Shown piece by piece: positions 18,246 through 27,314 of a stretch of 64,000 nt of DNA (positions are counted from its first letter, which is position 1; each line of letters opens with the position of its first letter). The notes beneath the pieces are model-generated. The model searched no databases. It was not told the DNA's origin and was given only the letters and a program-made list of their open reading frames with translations. The position numbers were made by a program, and so were the translations under genes. Source of the DNA: Sulfitobacter alexandrii (lineage in GTDB: Bacteria > Pseudomonadota > Alphaproteobacteria > Rhodobacterales > Rhodobacteraceae); the NCBI RefSeq assembly GCF_001886735.1, contig NZ_CP018076.1, forward strand, positions 3,776,210 to 3,840,209. Direction: 5' to 3'.

Positions 18246-18995
18246 CTAGAGATACCCTTCTGACCGGAAGCTCAGTTCGGTCGATTTGCCGATGATCAGG
18301 TGATCGTGGAGCGTCAGGTTCAGGGCAGCGCAGGCGGCTGCGATCTGTGCCGTCATGTCGATGTCCGGTCCCGATGGCGTCGGATCCCCTGAGGGATGAT
18401 TATGCACGAGGATCAACGCGGACGCGTTCAGTTCCAGGGCGCGCTTCACGACTTCCCGCGGATAGACGGGCACGTGATCGACCGTGCCTTTTGCCTGTTC
18501 CTCGTCCGCGATCAGGACGTTCTTGCGATCGAGGTATAGAACGCGAAACTGCTCTGTCTCACGGTGGGCCATCGTGGTGTGGCAGTAGTCCAGCAGCGCG
18601 TCCCAGCTGGAAACAACCTGCTGCTTCAACACCTTGGCGCGGGCCAGTCGTTGGGCCGCCGCCTCGACGATCTTCAGTTCGACGATGACGGCATCGCCCA
18701 CGCCGGGCACATCGCGCAAACGCGCCTCGGGGGCCGAGACAGCCCGGTTGAAATCGCCGAAACGCTGCATCAGCGCATGGGCAAGCGGTTTGACGTCGCG
18801 GCGCGGAATTGCCCGAAAAAGCACCAGTTCGAGCAACTCGTAATCCGGCATCGCCGCCGCGCCCCCGGCCATGAAACGGGCACGCAAACGCTGGCGGTGA
18901 TCCTTGATGTAAGAGGGTTGCTTGCCGGTCAGAGGTACCGTTTCAGGGGCCTCGTCCAGAAGGAACGGCAATGGTTTTTCGTCGAATTGATCCAT
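18246..18995 (-). CDS. radC: RadC-family JAB/MPN-domain protein
   Basis: 249 residues. An N-terminal helix-hairpin-helix region (LLELVLFRAIPRRDVKPLAHALMQRFGDFNRAVSA) is followed by the JAMM metal-site motif HNHPSGDPTPSGPD and DHLIIG near the C-terminus, as in the RadC/DUF2466 family. Despite its name the family has no established repair role; a metal-dependent peptidase or nuclease-like function is possible. It is transcribed in the same direction as dnaJ and dnaK but separated from dnaJ by about 100 bases. Confidence 0.92.
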   Translation of the reverse strand: MDQFDEKPLPFLLDEAPETVPLTGKQPSYIKDHRQRLRARFMAGGAAAMPDYELLELVLFRAIPRRDVKPLAHALMQRFGDFNRAVSAPEARLRDVPGVGDAVIVELKIVEAAAQRLARAKVLKQQVVSSWDALLDYCHTTMAHRETEQFRVLYLDRKNVLIADEEQAKGTVDHVPVYPREVVKRALELNASALILVHNHPSGDPTPSGPDIDMTAQIAAACAALNLTLHDHLIIGKSTELSFRSEGYL

Positions 18996-19097
18996 GCCGA
19001 AGGATCATCGGAGTCTGGTTACGATCTGGTTAACAGTCGCAATCCTCGCAGCACGTGCTGCGATGGGTGTCGGCCCGGGCACCGCCCGGACCGACGC

Positions 19098-20261
19098 TCA
19101 GCCCTTCATCGAGTCCCAGAAACTCTTCACGCTGGAAAAGAAGCTGCTGCTCTCGGGATTGTTGTCCGCCGACAGATCCTCGAACTCCTGAAGCAATTCC
19201 TTCTGCCGCGCGGTCAGGTTGACCGGTGTTTCCACGGCAAGTTCGATGATCATGTCGCCGGTACCACCGCCGCGCAACGGGGGCATGCCCTTGCCGCGCA
19301 GGCGCATCTGGCGGCCCGACTGGCTGCCAGCCGGGATCTGCACGCGACCGCGGCCGCCGTCGATCGTCGGCACCTCGATGTTGCCGCCCAAGGCTGCCGT
19401 GCTCATCGACACGGGAACGCGGCAGAACAGGTTCGGACCGTCACGGTCGAACAGCTCGTGTTCCTTGACCTCGATGAAGATGTAGAGGTCGCCCGAAGGG
19501 CCGCCACGCATGCCCGCTTCGCCTTCGCCCGCCAGGCGGATGCGCGTGCCCGTTTCCACGCCCGCCGGAATGTTGACGCTGAGCGAACGGTTCTTTTCAA
19601 CGCGACCCGCGCCACGGCAGGTCTTGCAGGGGTTCTTGACGATCTGTCCCATGCCGGAACAGGTCGGGCAGGTCCGCTCGACGGTAAAGAAGCCCTGCTG
19701 CGCGCGCACCTTGCCCATGCCCGAACAGGTGGGGCAGGTCGTCGGCTCCGCGCCGCCTTCCGCGCCCGAGCCATCGCAGGCGCCGCATTGCACCGATGTC
19801 GGCACGTTGATGGACTTCTGCAGCCCCGAATAGGCCTCTTCGAGCGAGATGCCGAGGTTGTAGCGCAGATCGGCACCGCGTGCTGCGCGACGTCCGCCGG
19901 CACCGCCGCCGCGGCCGCCCATGAAGTCGCCGAAAAGATCGTCGAAAACGTCCGAGAAAGCGGAGGAGAAATCGCCCTGGCCACCGCCAAAGCCGCCGCC
20001 GGGGCGCCGCCCGCCACCGCCGCCGCCCATGCCACCTTCAAACGCGGCATGGCCGAAACGGTCATAAGCGGCTTTCTTTTCCGCGTCCTTGAGTACCTCG
20101 TAGGCTTCGTTGGCTTCCTTGAATTTCGCCTCGGAGTCCGGGTTGTCCTTGTTCCGGTCGGGATGGAACTCCTTGGCCTTCTGGCGATAGCCCTTCTTGA
20201 TCTCGTCGGCCGATGCACCTTTGGAGACACCAAGCACGTCGTAATAATCACGTTTTGCCAT
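19098..20261 (-). CDS. dnaJ: Co-chaperone DnaJ (Hsp40)
   Basis: Stimulates DnaK ATPase and delivers unfolded clients. 387 residues: J domain with the HPD motif (EFHPDRNKD), a glycine/phenylalanine-rich linker with a long Gly-Gly-Arg repeat, four zinc-finger repeats [24 protein letters not shown] and CKTCRGAG, and a C-terminal substrate-binding part ending [15 protein letters not shown] precedes the ATG. It follows dnaK in the same direction with an 81-base gap carrying a stable stem-loop. Confidence 0.97.
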   Translation of the reverse strand: MAKRDYYDVLGVSKGASADEIKKGYRQKAKEFHPDRNKDNPDSEAKFKEANEAYEVLKDAEKKAAYDRFGHAAFEGGMGGGGGGRRPGGGFGGGQGDFSSAFSDVFDDLFGDFMGGRGGGAGGRRAARGADLRYNLGISLEEAYSGLQKSINVPTSVQCGACDGSGAEGGAEPTTCPTCSGMGKVRAQQGFFTVERTCPTCSGMGQIVKNPCKTCRGAGRVEKNRSLSVNIPAGVETGTRIRLAGEGEAGMRGGPSGDLYIFIEVKEHELFDRDGPNLFCRVPVSMSTAALGGNIEVPTIDGGRGRVQIPAGSQSGRQMRLRGKGMPPLRGGGTGDMIIELAVETPVNLTARQKELLQEFEDLSADNNPESSSFFSSVKSFWDSMKG

Positions 20262-20288
20262 GGATCATGTCCTTTTGCTGGAACGTGA

Positions 20289-20319
20289 AGGGCCGGCCCG
20301 CCTGAATCGGACCGGCCCT
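20289..20319 (-). other. Stem-loop between dnaK and dnaJ
   Basis: AGGGCCGG and CCGGCCCT form a perfect eight-base-pair stem with a 15-base loop, 23 bases after the dnaK stop. No T-run follows in either direction. It likely protects the 3' end of dnaK mRNA or reduces read-through into dnaJ, which would match the usual excess of DnaK over DnaJ; that role is inference. Confidence 0.5.
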
Positions 20320-20342
20320 GTCATTGGTTCCCTCGCGCGGGA

Positions 20343-22262
20343 TTACGCGCGCTTGTCGTCGTCGAGGTCTTCGAAATCGGCGTCGACGATGTCGTCGTCA
20401 TCGCGGCCGCGCTTCGGTTGCTCGTCCGCCGCATCCGCGACGTCCTCGCCCTCTTCCTGGGCGGCCTTGTAGATCGCCTCGCCCAGTTTCATGGCCGCTT
20501 CGGTCACGTTCTGGATGCCCGACTTGATCTTGTCGGCGCTGTCACCCTCAAGATCATCCTTGAGCGCGGCAATCGCCAGTTCGATCGCTTCCACGGTGGT
20601 CGGGTCGACCTTGTCGGAATGCTCTTCCAGCGACTTCTCGGTCGAGTGGATCAGGCTTTCGGCCTGGTTTTTCGCATCGACCAGCGCGCGACGTTCCTTG
20701 TCGGACTCCGCGTTCTCCTCGGCGTCCTTGACCATTTTCTCGATGTCCTCTTCGGACAGACCACCGGACGCCTGGATCGTGATCTTCTGTTCCTTACCGG
20801 TGCCCTTGTCGAGCGCGCCGACCGACACGATGCCGTTGGCGTCGATGTCGAAGGTCACCTCGATCTGGGGCATCCCCCGCGGCGCGGGCGGAATGTTTTC
20901 GAGATTGAATGCCCCCAACAGCTTGTTGTCGGCCGCCATCTCGCGTTCACCCTGGAAGACCCGGATGGTCACGGCGTTCTGGTTGTCCTCGGCGGTCGAG
21001 AACACCTGGCTCTTCTTGGTCGGGATCGTGGTGTTCCGATCGATCAGGCGGGTGAACACGCCACCCAGCGTCTCGATGCCCAGCGAAAGCGGGGTCACGT
21101 CCAGAAGGACCACGTCTTTCACGTCGCCCTGCAGCACGCCGGCCTGGATCGCGGCGCCGAGTGCGACGACCTCGTCCGGGTTCACGCCCTTGTGCGGCTC
21201 CTTGCCGAAGAACTTGGTCACTTCCTCGACCACTTTCGGCATGCGGGTCATACCACCGACCAGCACGACCTCGTCAATGTCGGAGGCGGAGATACCGGCA
21301 TCCTTCAGGGCGTCCTTGCACGGCTTCAGCGACGCCTTGATCAGGTCACCCACCAGGCTTTCCAGCTTGGCTCGGGTCAGTTTCATGACCATGTGCAGCG
21401 GCTGGCCGTTGGAGCCCATGGAGATGAACGGCTGGTTGATTTCCGTCTGGCTGGAGCTGGAAAGTTCGATCTTTGCCTTTTCCGCAGCTTCCTTGAGGCG
21501 CTGCAGGGCCATCTTGTCCTTGGTCAGGTCGACCTGGTGCTCTTTCTTGAACTCGTCCGCGAGGTAGTTGACGATCCGCATGTCGAAGTCTTCGCCACCA
21601 AGGAAGGTATCGCCGTTGGTGGATTTCACTTCGAAAAGGCCATCGTCGATCTCGAGGATGGTCACGTCGAACGTACCGCCGCCAAGGTCATAGACAGCGA
21701 TGGTCTGGGAGTTTTCCTTGTCGAGGCCATAGGCCAGCGCGGCGGCCGTCGGCTCGTTGATGATCCGAAGGACTTCAAGGCCCGCGATCTTGCCTGCGTC
21801 CTTGGTGGCCTGCCGCTGCGCGTCGTTGAAGTAGGCCGGCACGGTGATGACAGCCTGGGTGACTTCCTCACCGAGATAGCTTTCCGCCGTTTCCTTCATC
21901 TTGCCCAGAATGAACGCCGAAATTTGGCTGGGCGAATACTTGTCACCCTTGGCACGCACCCATGCGTCGCCGTTGCCGCCGTCGATGACTTCGAACGGCA
22001 TGTTCTTGCGGTCCTTGGCAAGATCGGAGTCGTCATTGCGGCGTCCGATCAGACGCTTGACGCCGAAGATGGTGTTCTCGGGGTTGGTGACGGCCTGGCG
22101 TTTCGCAGGCTGACCGACGAGCCTTTCGTCGTCGGTGAAGGCCACGATGGAAGGCGTGGTCCGCGCACCTTCCGCGTTTTCGATCACGCGCGGTTGGCTG
22201 CCATCCATGATGGCGATGCAGGAGTTGGTGGTTCCAAGGTCAATGCCGATTACTTTGGCCAT
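20343..22262 (-). CDS. dnaK: Molecular chaperone DnaK (Hsp70)
   Basis: 639 residues, normal length. N-terminal ATPase domain begins [21 protein letters not shown], with the phosphate loops [15 protein letters not shown] and [12 protein letters not shown]. The linker [17 protein letters not shown] leads into the substrate-binding domain, and the tail is acidic ([19 protein letters not shown]), as in many proteobacterial DnaKs. A sigma-70-like promoter and paired alternative hairpins lie upstream. dnaK and dnaJ are a typical heat-shock pair. Confidence 0.98.
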   Translation of the reverse strand: MAKVIGIDLGTTNSCIAIMDGSQPRVIENAEGARTTPSIVAFTDDERLVGQPAKRQAVTNPENTIFGVKRLIGRRNDDSDLAKDRKNMPFEVIDGGNGDAWVRAKGDKYSPSQISAFILGKMKETAESYLGEEVTQAVITVPAYFNDAQRQATKDAGKIAGLEVLRIINEPTAAALAYGLDKENSQTIAVYDLGGGTFDVTILEIDDGLFEVKSTNGDTFLGGEDFDMRIVNYLADEFKKEHQVDLTKDKMALQRLKEAAEKAKIELSSSSQTEINQPFISMGSNGQPLHMVMKLTRAKLESLVGDLIKASLKPCKDALKDAGISASDIDEVVLVGGMTRMPKVVEEVTKFFGKEPHKGVNPDEVVALGAAIQAGVLQGDVKDVVLLDVTPLSLGIETLGGVFTRLIDRNTTIPTKKSQVFSTAEDNQNAVTIRVFQGEREMAADNKLLGAFNLENIPPAPRGMPQIEVTFDIDANGIVSVGALDKGTGKEQKITIQASGGLSEEDIEKMVKDAEENAESDKERRALVDAKNQAESLIHSTEKSLEEHSDKVDPTTVEAIELAIAALKDDLEGDSADKIKSGIQNVTEAAMKLGEAIYKAAQEEGEDVADAADEQPKRGRDDDDIVDADFEDLDDDKRA

Positions 22263-22331
22263 GTTTTCGATCCCTCATACTATTCAAGGCGATGACACGA
22301 GGCGCAGGCCCGTTACGGCACCCTTGCCCCG

Positions 22332-22360
22332 ATCCGGTGACACCGGATGCGTCTGCATCC
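22332..22360 (-). promoter_or_regulatory. Overlapping alternative hairpins in the dnaK leader
   Basis: Read on the minus strand, GGATGC-AGAC-GCATCC is immediately followed by ATCCGGT-GTC-ACCGGAT. The two hairpins share the four bases ATCC, so only one can form fully at a time. They lie some 8-36 bases after the predicted transcription start and about 70 bases before the dnaK ATG. Possible regulatory or mRNA-stability element; role not shown. Confidence 0.4.
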
Positions 22361-22374
22361 AGCGGTTCGGTGGG

Positions 22375-22403
22375 TATATAGTGAGCAGCCAAGGCCCTCG
22401 CAA
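22375..22403 (-). promoter_or_regulatory. Probable dnaK promoter
   Basis: On the minus strand, TTGCGA, exactly 17 bases, then TATATA. The predicted leader is about 105 bases. The same -35 hexamer and spacing occur in the rimP promoter. A heat-shock sigma factor might also use this site, since a TTG followed by a CTATAT-like -10 resembles what I recall for alphaproteobacterial RpoH targets, but I cannot distinguish the two. Confidence 0.5.
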
Positions 22404-22511
22404 CCATCTGGATGAGAAGGCACAGCGGATTCTGCGATGATTTTTCAGGAATCGGGAACGATGACGTCCCGCAGGTCGCCGGGGCCGTGGCCCCTTGGCG
22501 ACATCGAGCGT

Positions 22512-23336
22512 TCAGCGCCGCGCGTTCCAACTGATCGAGGCGTGTCTGCGCGTGTAGAATTCACCCATCAGGCCGATAACGACAAAGGCCAGTCCAACCC
22601 ACATCGCGTATTCCCAGTTGGTGTATCGCGGATTGTAGTTGATGAAGGCAAAGCCGCGACACTGGTCGATCACGTGAAACAGGGGGTTCCAGTCGAACAT
22701 CGCCAGCATGAAGCTGGGCAGGGTGTTGGCAACGAACATCTTGCCGCTCGCGATCATGTTTGCGCGCTGGTAGATCATGCTGAACATGCTGACGACGGTG
22801 GGGAACCACGGTTTCATCGCCAGCAGCACCAGCCCGAGTGCGCAGCCGGTGAACCAGGCAATCAGCAACATCCCGAACGCGGCGATCGGCTGATCAATCT
22901 CGAGCGGGGTCCAGGCCACGTGGTAGGCGAACAGGATCACGAAGAGCGACAGGACCTGAATGTAGAGCGCGCCCACGGCCGCCGATGCGATGGCGATGAT
23001 CGTGTTCATCGGCGCGTGCTGCATCATCGGGCTTGCCGGCCCTTCGGACCCCGCCACGGCGCCGAGCGCCTTCGTATGCGTGAGATACAGGAAGATGCCG
23101 GTCATGATGTAGACAAGGAAATCGCCGCGCAGCGCCGCGCTGCGCATCCCGAGAACCGAAAACATCACATAGAACGCCAGCACGAACATGATCGCCTGCA
23201 GCATGTTGGTGAAGATCGCGACAAAGGCGTTGTTGTGCTGCTTGCGGACAGACCGGACGACCGAGTGGTAAACCAGTTCGGCCATGGCCATGGCGGAACT
23301 GAAACCGCCCTTCGGCTTGCGTGTGGACTGGAACAT
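22512..23336 (-). CDS. Polysaccharide-export-type ABC-2 transporter permease
   Basis: 274 residues with about six membrane segments and the layout of KpsM/Wzm-like permeases that, with an ATPase, export capsule or lipid-linked polysaccharide across the inner membrane. The N-terminal KPKGGFSSAMAMAELVYHSVVRSVRKQHNNAFVAIF and late DWNPLFHVIDQCRGFAFINYNPRYTNWEYAMWVG are characteristic of this group. The partner ATPase gene is not beside it or elsewhere in the window. It is divergent from cysQ, at the edge of a glycan cluster. The start gives MFQSTRKPKGG; another ATG (MLRYQR) lies 22 codons upstream. Confidence 0.82.
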   Translation of the reverse strand: MFQSTRKPKGGFSSAMAMAELVYHSVVRSVRKQHNNAFVAIFTNMLQAIMFVLAFYVMFSVLGMRSAALRGDFLVYIMTGIFLYLTHTKALGAVAGSEGPASPMMQHAPMNTIIAIASAAVGALYIQVLSLFVILFAYHVAWTPLEIDQPIAAFGMLLIAWFTGCALGLVLLAMKPWFPTVVSMFSMIYQRANMIASGKMFVANTLPSFMLAMFDWNPLFHVIDQCRGFAFINYNPRYTNWEYAMWVGLAFVVIGLMGEFYTRRHASISWNARR

Positions 23337-23450
23337 CTGGACTGCCTTCTGATCTGGCCATGCTGTCACGGAATTCTTGCCGTTCCGTTGGTAGCGCAGC
23401 ATAAGGGGGGCGCGCCGACTAATCAACGAATGCGATATGGGCAAATTATT

Positions 23451-24248
23451 ATGGACTATGAAAAATTGGTGACTGTGATGCGGAAACTGTCCCTGGAGGC
23501 GGGTGACATGATCATGGAGATCTACGGTCGGGACGATTTCGACGTTAAGGCAAAATCGGACGACAGCCCGGTAACCGCGGCAGATGAAGCAGCCGACGCG
23601 ATCATTTCGGAAGGACTGCGCGCGGCGTTCCCCGAGATGACGCTGGTCACGGAAGAGCAGGCAGCGACCCACGCGGCACAGGGGGACACTTTCCTGATCG
23701 TCGATCCATTGGACGGAACCAAGGAGTTCATTCACCGGCGCGGCGATTTCACGGTAAACATCGCGCTGGTCGAAGGCGGCGTGCCGACCCGCGGAGTTGT
23801 CTATGCCCCGGCAAAATTGCGGATGTTCTTCACCCGAGCCGACGGGCAGTCTGTCGAGGAGACGGGCGCGTTCGACAAGGACACCGTCGGCGCGGTCGAA
23901 CCGATTGCGGTATCTGATGCAGACAACTCGGCCCTGATGGTGGTGGCATCGAAGTCCCACCGCGATCAGGCAACCGATGACTATATCTCGAAATACGCAG
24001 TCAAGGACATGAAGAGCGCGGGGTCGTCCCTGAAATTCTGCCTCGTCGCCACAGGGGAGGCGGATCTTTATCCGCGCCTTGGCCGCACGATGGAATGGGA
24101 CACGGCGGCAGGTGACGCCGTGTTGCGCGGTGCCGGTGGCGCCGTCGTCCGTTTCGACGATCTCACACCGCTGCGCTATGGCAAGGAAGGTTTCGCCAAT
24201 CCGTTCTTCATCGCCCACGCGCCGGGTGTCGACCTGAAAACCGCCTGA
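23451..24248 (+). CDS. cysQ: 3'(2'),5'-bisphosphate nucleotidase CysQ
   Basis: 265-residue inositol-monophosphatase-fold enzyme that dephosphorylates 3'-phosphoadenosine 5'-phosphate (PAP), the toxic by-product of PAPS-using sulfation, to AMP. Metal-site motifs are EEQ (residues 66-68), DPLDGTKEF near residue 85 and WDTAAGDAVLRGAGG near residue 217. The ATG used gives MDYEKLVTVMRKL; neither it nor the ATG seven codons earlier has a good ribosome site. It overlaps kdsB by one base (TGATG). The sulfotransferase gene 8 kb downstream makes a PAP-clearing role plausible. Confidence 0.92.
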   Translation: MDYEKLVTVMRKLSLEAGDMIMEIYGRDDFDVKAKSDDSPVTAADEAADAIISEGLRAAFPEMTLVTEEQAATHAAQGDTFLIVDPLDGTKEFIHRRGDFTVNIALVEGGVPTRGVVYAPAKLRMFFTRADGQSVEETGAFDKDTVGAVEPIAVSDADNSALMVVASKSHRDQATDDYISKYAVKDMKSAGSSLKFCLVATGEADLYPRLGRTMEWDTAAGDAVLRGAGGAVVRFDDLTPLRYGKEGFANPFFIAHAPGVDLKTA

Positions 24249-25048
24249 TGTCCGTACTGGTAGTCATCCCCGCGCGCTACGCCTCGACACGCTATCCGGG
24301 CAAGCCGCTCGCCCAGCTCAGGGGGGCGGGCGGTGTGTCCCGCAGCCTGATCGAAAGATCATGGCTGGCGGCCTGCGCGGTCAACGGCGTGGATCGCGTG
24401 GTTGTCGCAACGGACGACGACCGGATCAAAAGCGCCGCCGAGGTTTTCGGAGCCGAAGTGGTCATGACGTCGGCAGACTGTGCCAACGGCACCGAAAGAT
24501 GTGCCGAGGCCCATGCGGCGCTGGGCGGCGCATTCGACATCGTCGTGAACCTGCAGGGCGACGCGCCGCTGACGCCGCACTGGTTCGTCGAGAGCCTTGT
24601 GGAGGGGCTGCGGAGCGCGCCCGAGGCGGGAATCGCGACACCGGTCCTGCGCTGTGACGGTGCGACGCTCAACAGTCTTCTGGCGGATCGCGCTGCGGGT
24701 CGTATCGGTGGCACAACGGCGGTATTTGCGGCGGATCATCGGGCCCTCTACTTCTCGAAGGAGGTGATCCCCTTCACCTCGAACGCCTATGCCGAAGGCG
24801 ACCGGACCCCGGTCTTTCATCACGTCGGTGTCTATGCTTATCGGCCCGACGCGCTTGCGGCCTATCCGTCATGGCCCACCGGGCCGCTCGAGCAGCTTGA
24901 GGGACTGGAACAACTGCGCTTCGTGGAGAATGGGCGCGCCGTTCTGTGTGTAGAGGTAACGTCGCGGGGCCGGGCCTTCTGGGAGCTGAACAATCCGGAA
25001 GACGTGCCCAAGATCGAAGCGATGATGGCCCAGATGGGACTTGAATGA
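24248..25048 (+). CDS. kdsB: CMP-Kdo synthetase (3-deoxy-manno-octulosonate cytidylyltransferase) family
   Basis: 266 residues. Activates Kdo with CTP for lipopolysaccharide inner core or capsule. The nucleotide-binding start VVIPARYASTRYPGKPLAQL, the ATDDDRI segment, TSADCANGTERCAEA and NLQGDAP are KdsB signatures, as is VFHHVGVYAYRPDALAAY. Some spacing differs from the E. coli enzyme (an insertion after QLRGAGGVS), so a related nonulosonate substrate is possible. It overlaps both neighbours by one and four bases, so it is co-translated with cysQ and the GT2 gene. KdsD, which makes the Kdo precursor, is encoded 12 kb away. Confidence 0.87.
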   Translation: MSVLVVIPARYASTRYPGKPLAQLRGAGGVSRSLIERSWLAACAVNGVDRVVVATDDDRIKSAAEVFGAEVVMTSADCANGTERCAEAHAALGGAFDIVVNLQGDAPLTPHWFVESLVEGLRSAPEAGIATPVLRCDGATLNSLLADRAAGRIGGTTAVFAADHRALYFSKEVIPFTSNAYAEGDRTPVFHHVGVYAYRPDALAAYPSWPTGPLEQLEGLEQLRFVENGRAVLCVEVTSRGRAFWELNNPEDVPKIEAMMAQMGLE

Positions 25049-26280
25049 ATGATCTGACGGTCAGCGTCGTCATCGTCAGCCGGGGGCGACCCGAGGCGCT
25101 GCGACGCTGCCTGCTGGGCGTATCGCAGCTTCAGTACCCCAGTTTCGAGGTCGTCGTGGTTGCGGATCCCGGCGGCGTCGAGACGGCGCGCCGGAGCGGG
25201 TTTGCCGAGGACCTTAAAATAGTACCCTTCGACGAGCCGAACATCTCTGCGGCGCGCAACCTCGGTATCGCGCAGGCCGCGGGGGAGATCATCGCTTTCA
25301 TCGACGACGACGCCGTGCCCGAGCCGCAATGGCTTCGGCATCTTGTCCAGCCTGCTTTCCGGTCGGACGTGGCAGCGATGGGAGGGTTCGTCCGGGGGCG
25401 GAACGGCATTTCCTTTCAATGGCGCGCCCGCAGGCTCGACCGCTTCGGAGAAGCCCGTTCGATCAAGGTCGATCCCCGCCGTCCGACGGTTCTTTCCCCG
25501 CCCAAGGCGAGTGCGGTCAAGACGGAAGGGACGAACATGGCCTTTCGCCGCGAGGTATTGGTCGAGTTGGGCGGGTTCGACCCCGCCTTTCATTACTTCC
25601 TTGACGAGACCGACCTGAACATGCGGCTGGCACGCGCGGGTCTGGCCACCGCGATCGTGCCGCTGGCAGAGGTGCACCATGGGTTCGCCGCCAACAGGTT
25701 GCGCGGGAGCAACCGGGTGCCGAAAGACCTGTTCGACATTGGTGCAAGCTGGGCCGTGTTCCAGCGCAAGCATGTGCCTCCTGCCGAGTATGAGGCGCAA
25801 TGGGCGCGCCTCCGCCGGGCCGAACAGGAGCGGCTGTTCCGGTATCTCGTCAGCGGCCCGCTCGACCCGTTTCAGGTCCGCCACCTCATGGGACGGCTCG
25901 ATCAGGGTTATGCGGAAGGGGCCCGTCGGCCGCTCCTTCCGGCCCGTCTGCCAAGTCATCCGCAGGCCCCGTTCCACCCTTTTCCGTCGGCACCGCGCTC
26001 ATCTTCGGTCCTGCCGACCCGTCCCATCCGGCTGCGGCGGGACAGGCGCAAGGCGGCTGAGCGGGCGCGGAACGGCGAAATCGTGACGCTGATTTCGCTG
26101 TCTCCCTCCGCCGCTTTTCACACCGTCAGTTTCGAACCGGACGGAGTATGGCTGCACCAAGGCGGCATTTTCGGAAAAGCCGACCGCGAAATGCCACTTT
26201 TCAGCGTTATCTCGCGCATGGGGCGGCTGAAAAAGGAACGGAAGCGCGTTGCCAGTCAGCGTGGATTGCGCGAAGAGTAG
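25045..26280 (+). CDS. Family 2 glycosyltransferase
   Basis: 411 residues. The GT-A fold N-terminal half shows VSVVIVSRGRPEALRRCLLGVSQ, PNISAARNLGIAQAAGEIIAFIDDDAVPEPQW (with the metal-binding DDD) and NMAFRREVLVELGGFDPAFHYFLDETDLNMRLARAG, the usual acceptor/catalytic region. The last 150 residues carry no recognised domain and are Arg/Pro-rich, with a possible beta-rich end (AAFHTVSFEPDGVWLHQGGIFG). Donor and acceptor sugars are unknown. It is coupled by ATGA to kdsB, so it probably acts on the same glycan. Confidence 0.87.
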   Translation: MNDLTVSVVIVSRGRPEALRRCLLGVSQLQYPSFEVVVVADPGGVETARRSGFAEDLKIVPFDEPNISAARNLGIAQAAGEIIAFIDDDAVPEPQWLRHLVQPAFRSDVAAMGGFVRGRNGISFQWRARRLDRFGEARSIKVDPRRPTVLSPPKASAVKTEGTNMAFRREVLVELGGFDPAFHYFLDETDLNMRLARAGLATAIVPLAEVHHGFAANRLRGSNRVPKDLFDIGASWAVFQRKHVPPAEYEAQWARLRRAEQERLFRYLVSGPLDPFQVRHLMGRLDQGYAEGARRPLLPARLPSHPQAPFHPFPSAPRSSSVLPTRPIRLRRDRRKAAERARNGEIVTLISLSPSAAFHTVSFEPDGVWLHQGGIFGKADREMPLFSVISRMGRLKKERKRVASQRGLREE

Positions 26281-26321
26281 GTAGCGATCCAGACAGAAGG
26301 CTGGGAATTATTCTGCTCATG

Positions 26322-26335
26322 CTGATCTGGATCAG
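26322..26335. repeat. 14-base palindrome upstream of galU
   Basis: CTGATC-TG-GATCAG is a 6-bp perfect inverted repeat, 66 bases before the galU ATG. A TATAAC (26356-26361) follows but without a recognisable -35. Possible regulator-binding site; compare the same half-sites at 8069-8082. Confidence 0.35.
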
Positions 26336-26400
26336 TTATTGGCGACGCAAATTCGTATAACAGGTTGGCAAAGGCCACTTCGAAGGGACTTAGGATCAAG

Positions 26401-27294
26401 ATGCGCAAGAAAGTCACAAAGGCAATTTTTCCCGTTGCCGGTCTGGGAACCCGGTTCCTTCCGGCGACCAAGTCGGTGCCCAAGGAAATCATGACCCTCG
26501 TGGACAGGCCACTTGTTCAGTACGCGATCGACGAGGCGCGCGCCGCCGGGATCAAGGAATTCATCTTCGTGACCTCACGCGGCAAGGGTGCCTTGGAGGA
26601 TTACTTCGACCACGCGCCGCAGCTCGAGCAGGAACTTCGCAAGAAGGGCAAGGAAGACCTTCTGAAGGCGCTTCAGGACACCAACATGGACAGCGGTGCC
26701 ATCGCCTATATTCGGCAGCACCGGGCGCTGGGGCTGGGCCACGCGGTATGGTGTGCGCGGCGTCTTATCGGTAATGAACCTTTCGCCGTGATGCTGCCCG
26801 ACGATGTGATCGCCGCCGAAAAACCCTGCCTTCAGCAGATGGTCGAGGCCTACGCCGAGACCGGCGGAAACATGGTCGCCGCGATGGAGGTTGAGCCGGA
26901 GCGCGCTTCGTCCTACGGGATGCTCGATGTATCCGAGGACATGGGCCACATGGTCAAGGTCAAGGGCATGGTCGAAAAACCGCGCGCGGAAGATGCGCCG
27001 TCGAACCTCGCGGTGATCGGCCGCTACATTCTCGAACCCTCCGTGCTGCGCAACCTGAACCAGATAAAGTCGGGATCGGGCGGCGAGATACAACTGACCG
27101 ATGCCATTGCCCGCGACATCGAACAGGACAACCCCGTCTACGGCTATCGTTTCCGGGGCCAGCGCTTTGACTGCGGTTCCAAGTCCGGTTTCCTGCAGGC
27201 GACCGTCGCCTTCGGCCTGGCCCGCGATGATCTGCGGGATGATCTGCATTCCTATCTCAGCAGCATCATGCAGGTCGACAAGGCAGCGCAGTAG
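26401..27294 (+). CDS. galU: UTP-glucose-1-phosphate uridylyltransferase
   Basis: 297 residues. Makes UDP-glucose, the donor for glucosyl transfer and the substrate for GalE encoded next. The nucleotidyltransferase start KAIFPVAGLGTRFLPATKSVPKEI, the RQHRALGLGHAVWCARRLIG segment, VEKPRAEDAPSNLAVIGRYIL and RFDCGSKSGFLQATV are GalU hallmarks. I chose the ATG (MRKKVTKAIFP) with AGGA upstream; an in-frame TTG 36 bases earlier is less likely. Followed 20 bases later by galE. Confidence 0.95.
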   Translation: MRKKVTKAIFPVAGLGTRFLPATKSVPKEIMTLVDRPLVQYAIDEARAAGIKEFIFVTSRGKGALEDYFDHAPQLEQELRKKGKEDLLKALQDTNMDSGAIAYIRQHRALGLGHAVWCARRLIGNEPFAVMLPDDVIAAEKPCLQQMVEAYAETGGNMVAAMEVEPERASSYGMLDVSEDMGHMVKVKGMVEKPRAEDAPSNLAVIGRYILEPSVLRNLNQIKSGSGGEIQLTDAIARDIEQDNPVYGYRFRGQRFDCGSKSGFLQATVAFGLARDDLRDDLHSYLSSIMQVDKAAQ

Positions 27295-27314
27295 GCGCAT
27301 CGGAGAGGGTGAGC

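Noticed and set aside
18994..19191. A 65-codon plus-strand frame with a hydrophobic start between radC and dnaJ
   Set aside because: It runs into the dnaJ 3' end antisense and lacks a ribosome site; probably chance.
20418..22295. A 625-codon plus-strand frame antisense to dnaK
   Set aside because: Mirror frame of a strongly conserved gene, as often seen over dnaK; no ribosome site or recognisable protein family.
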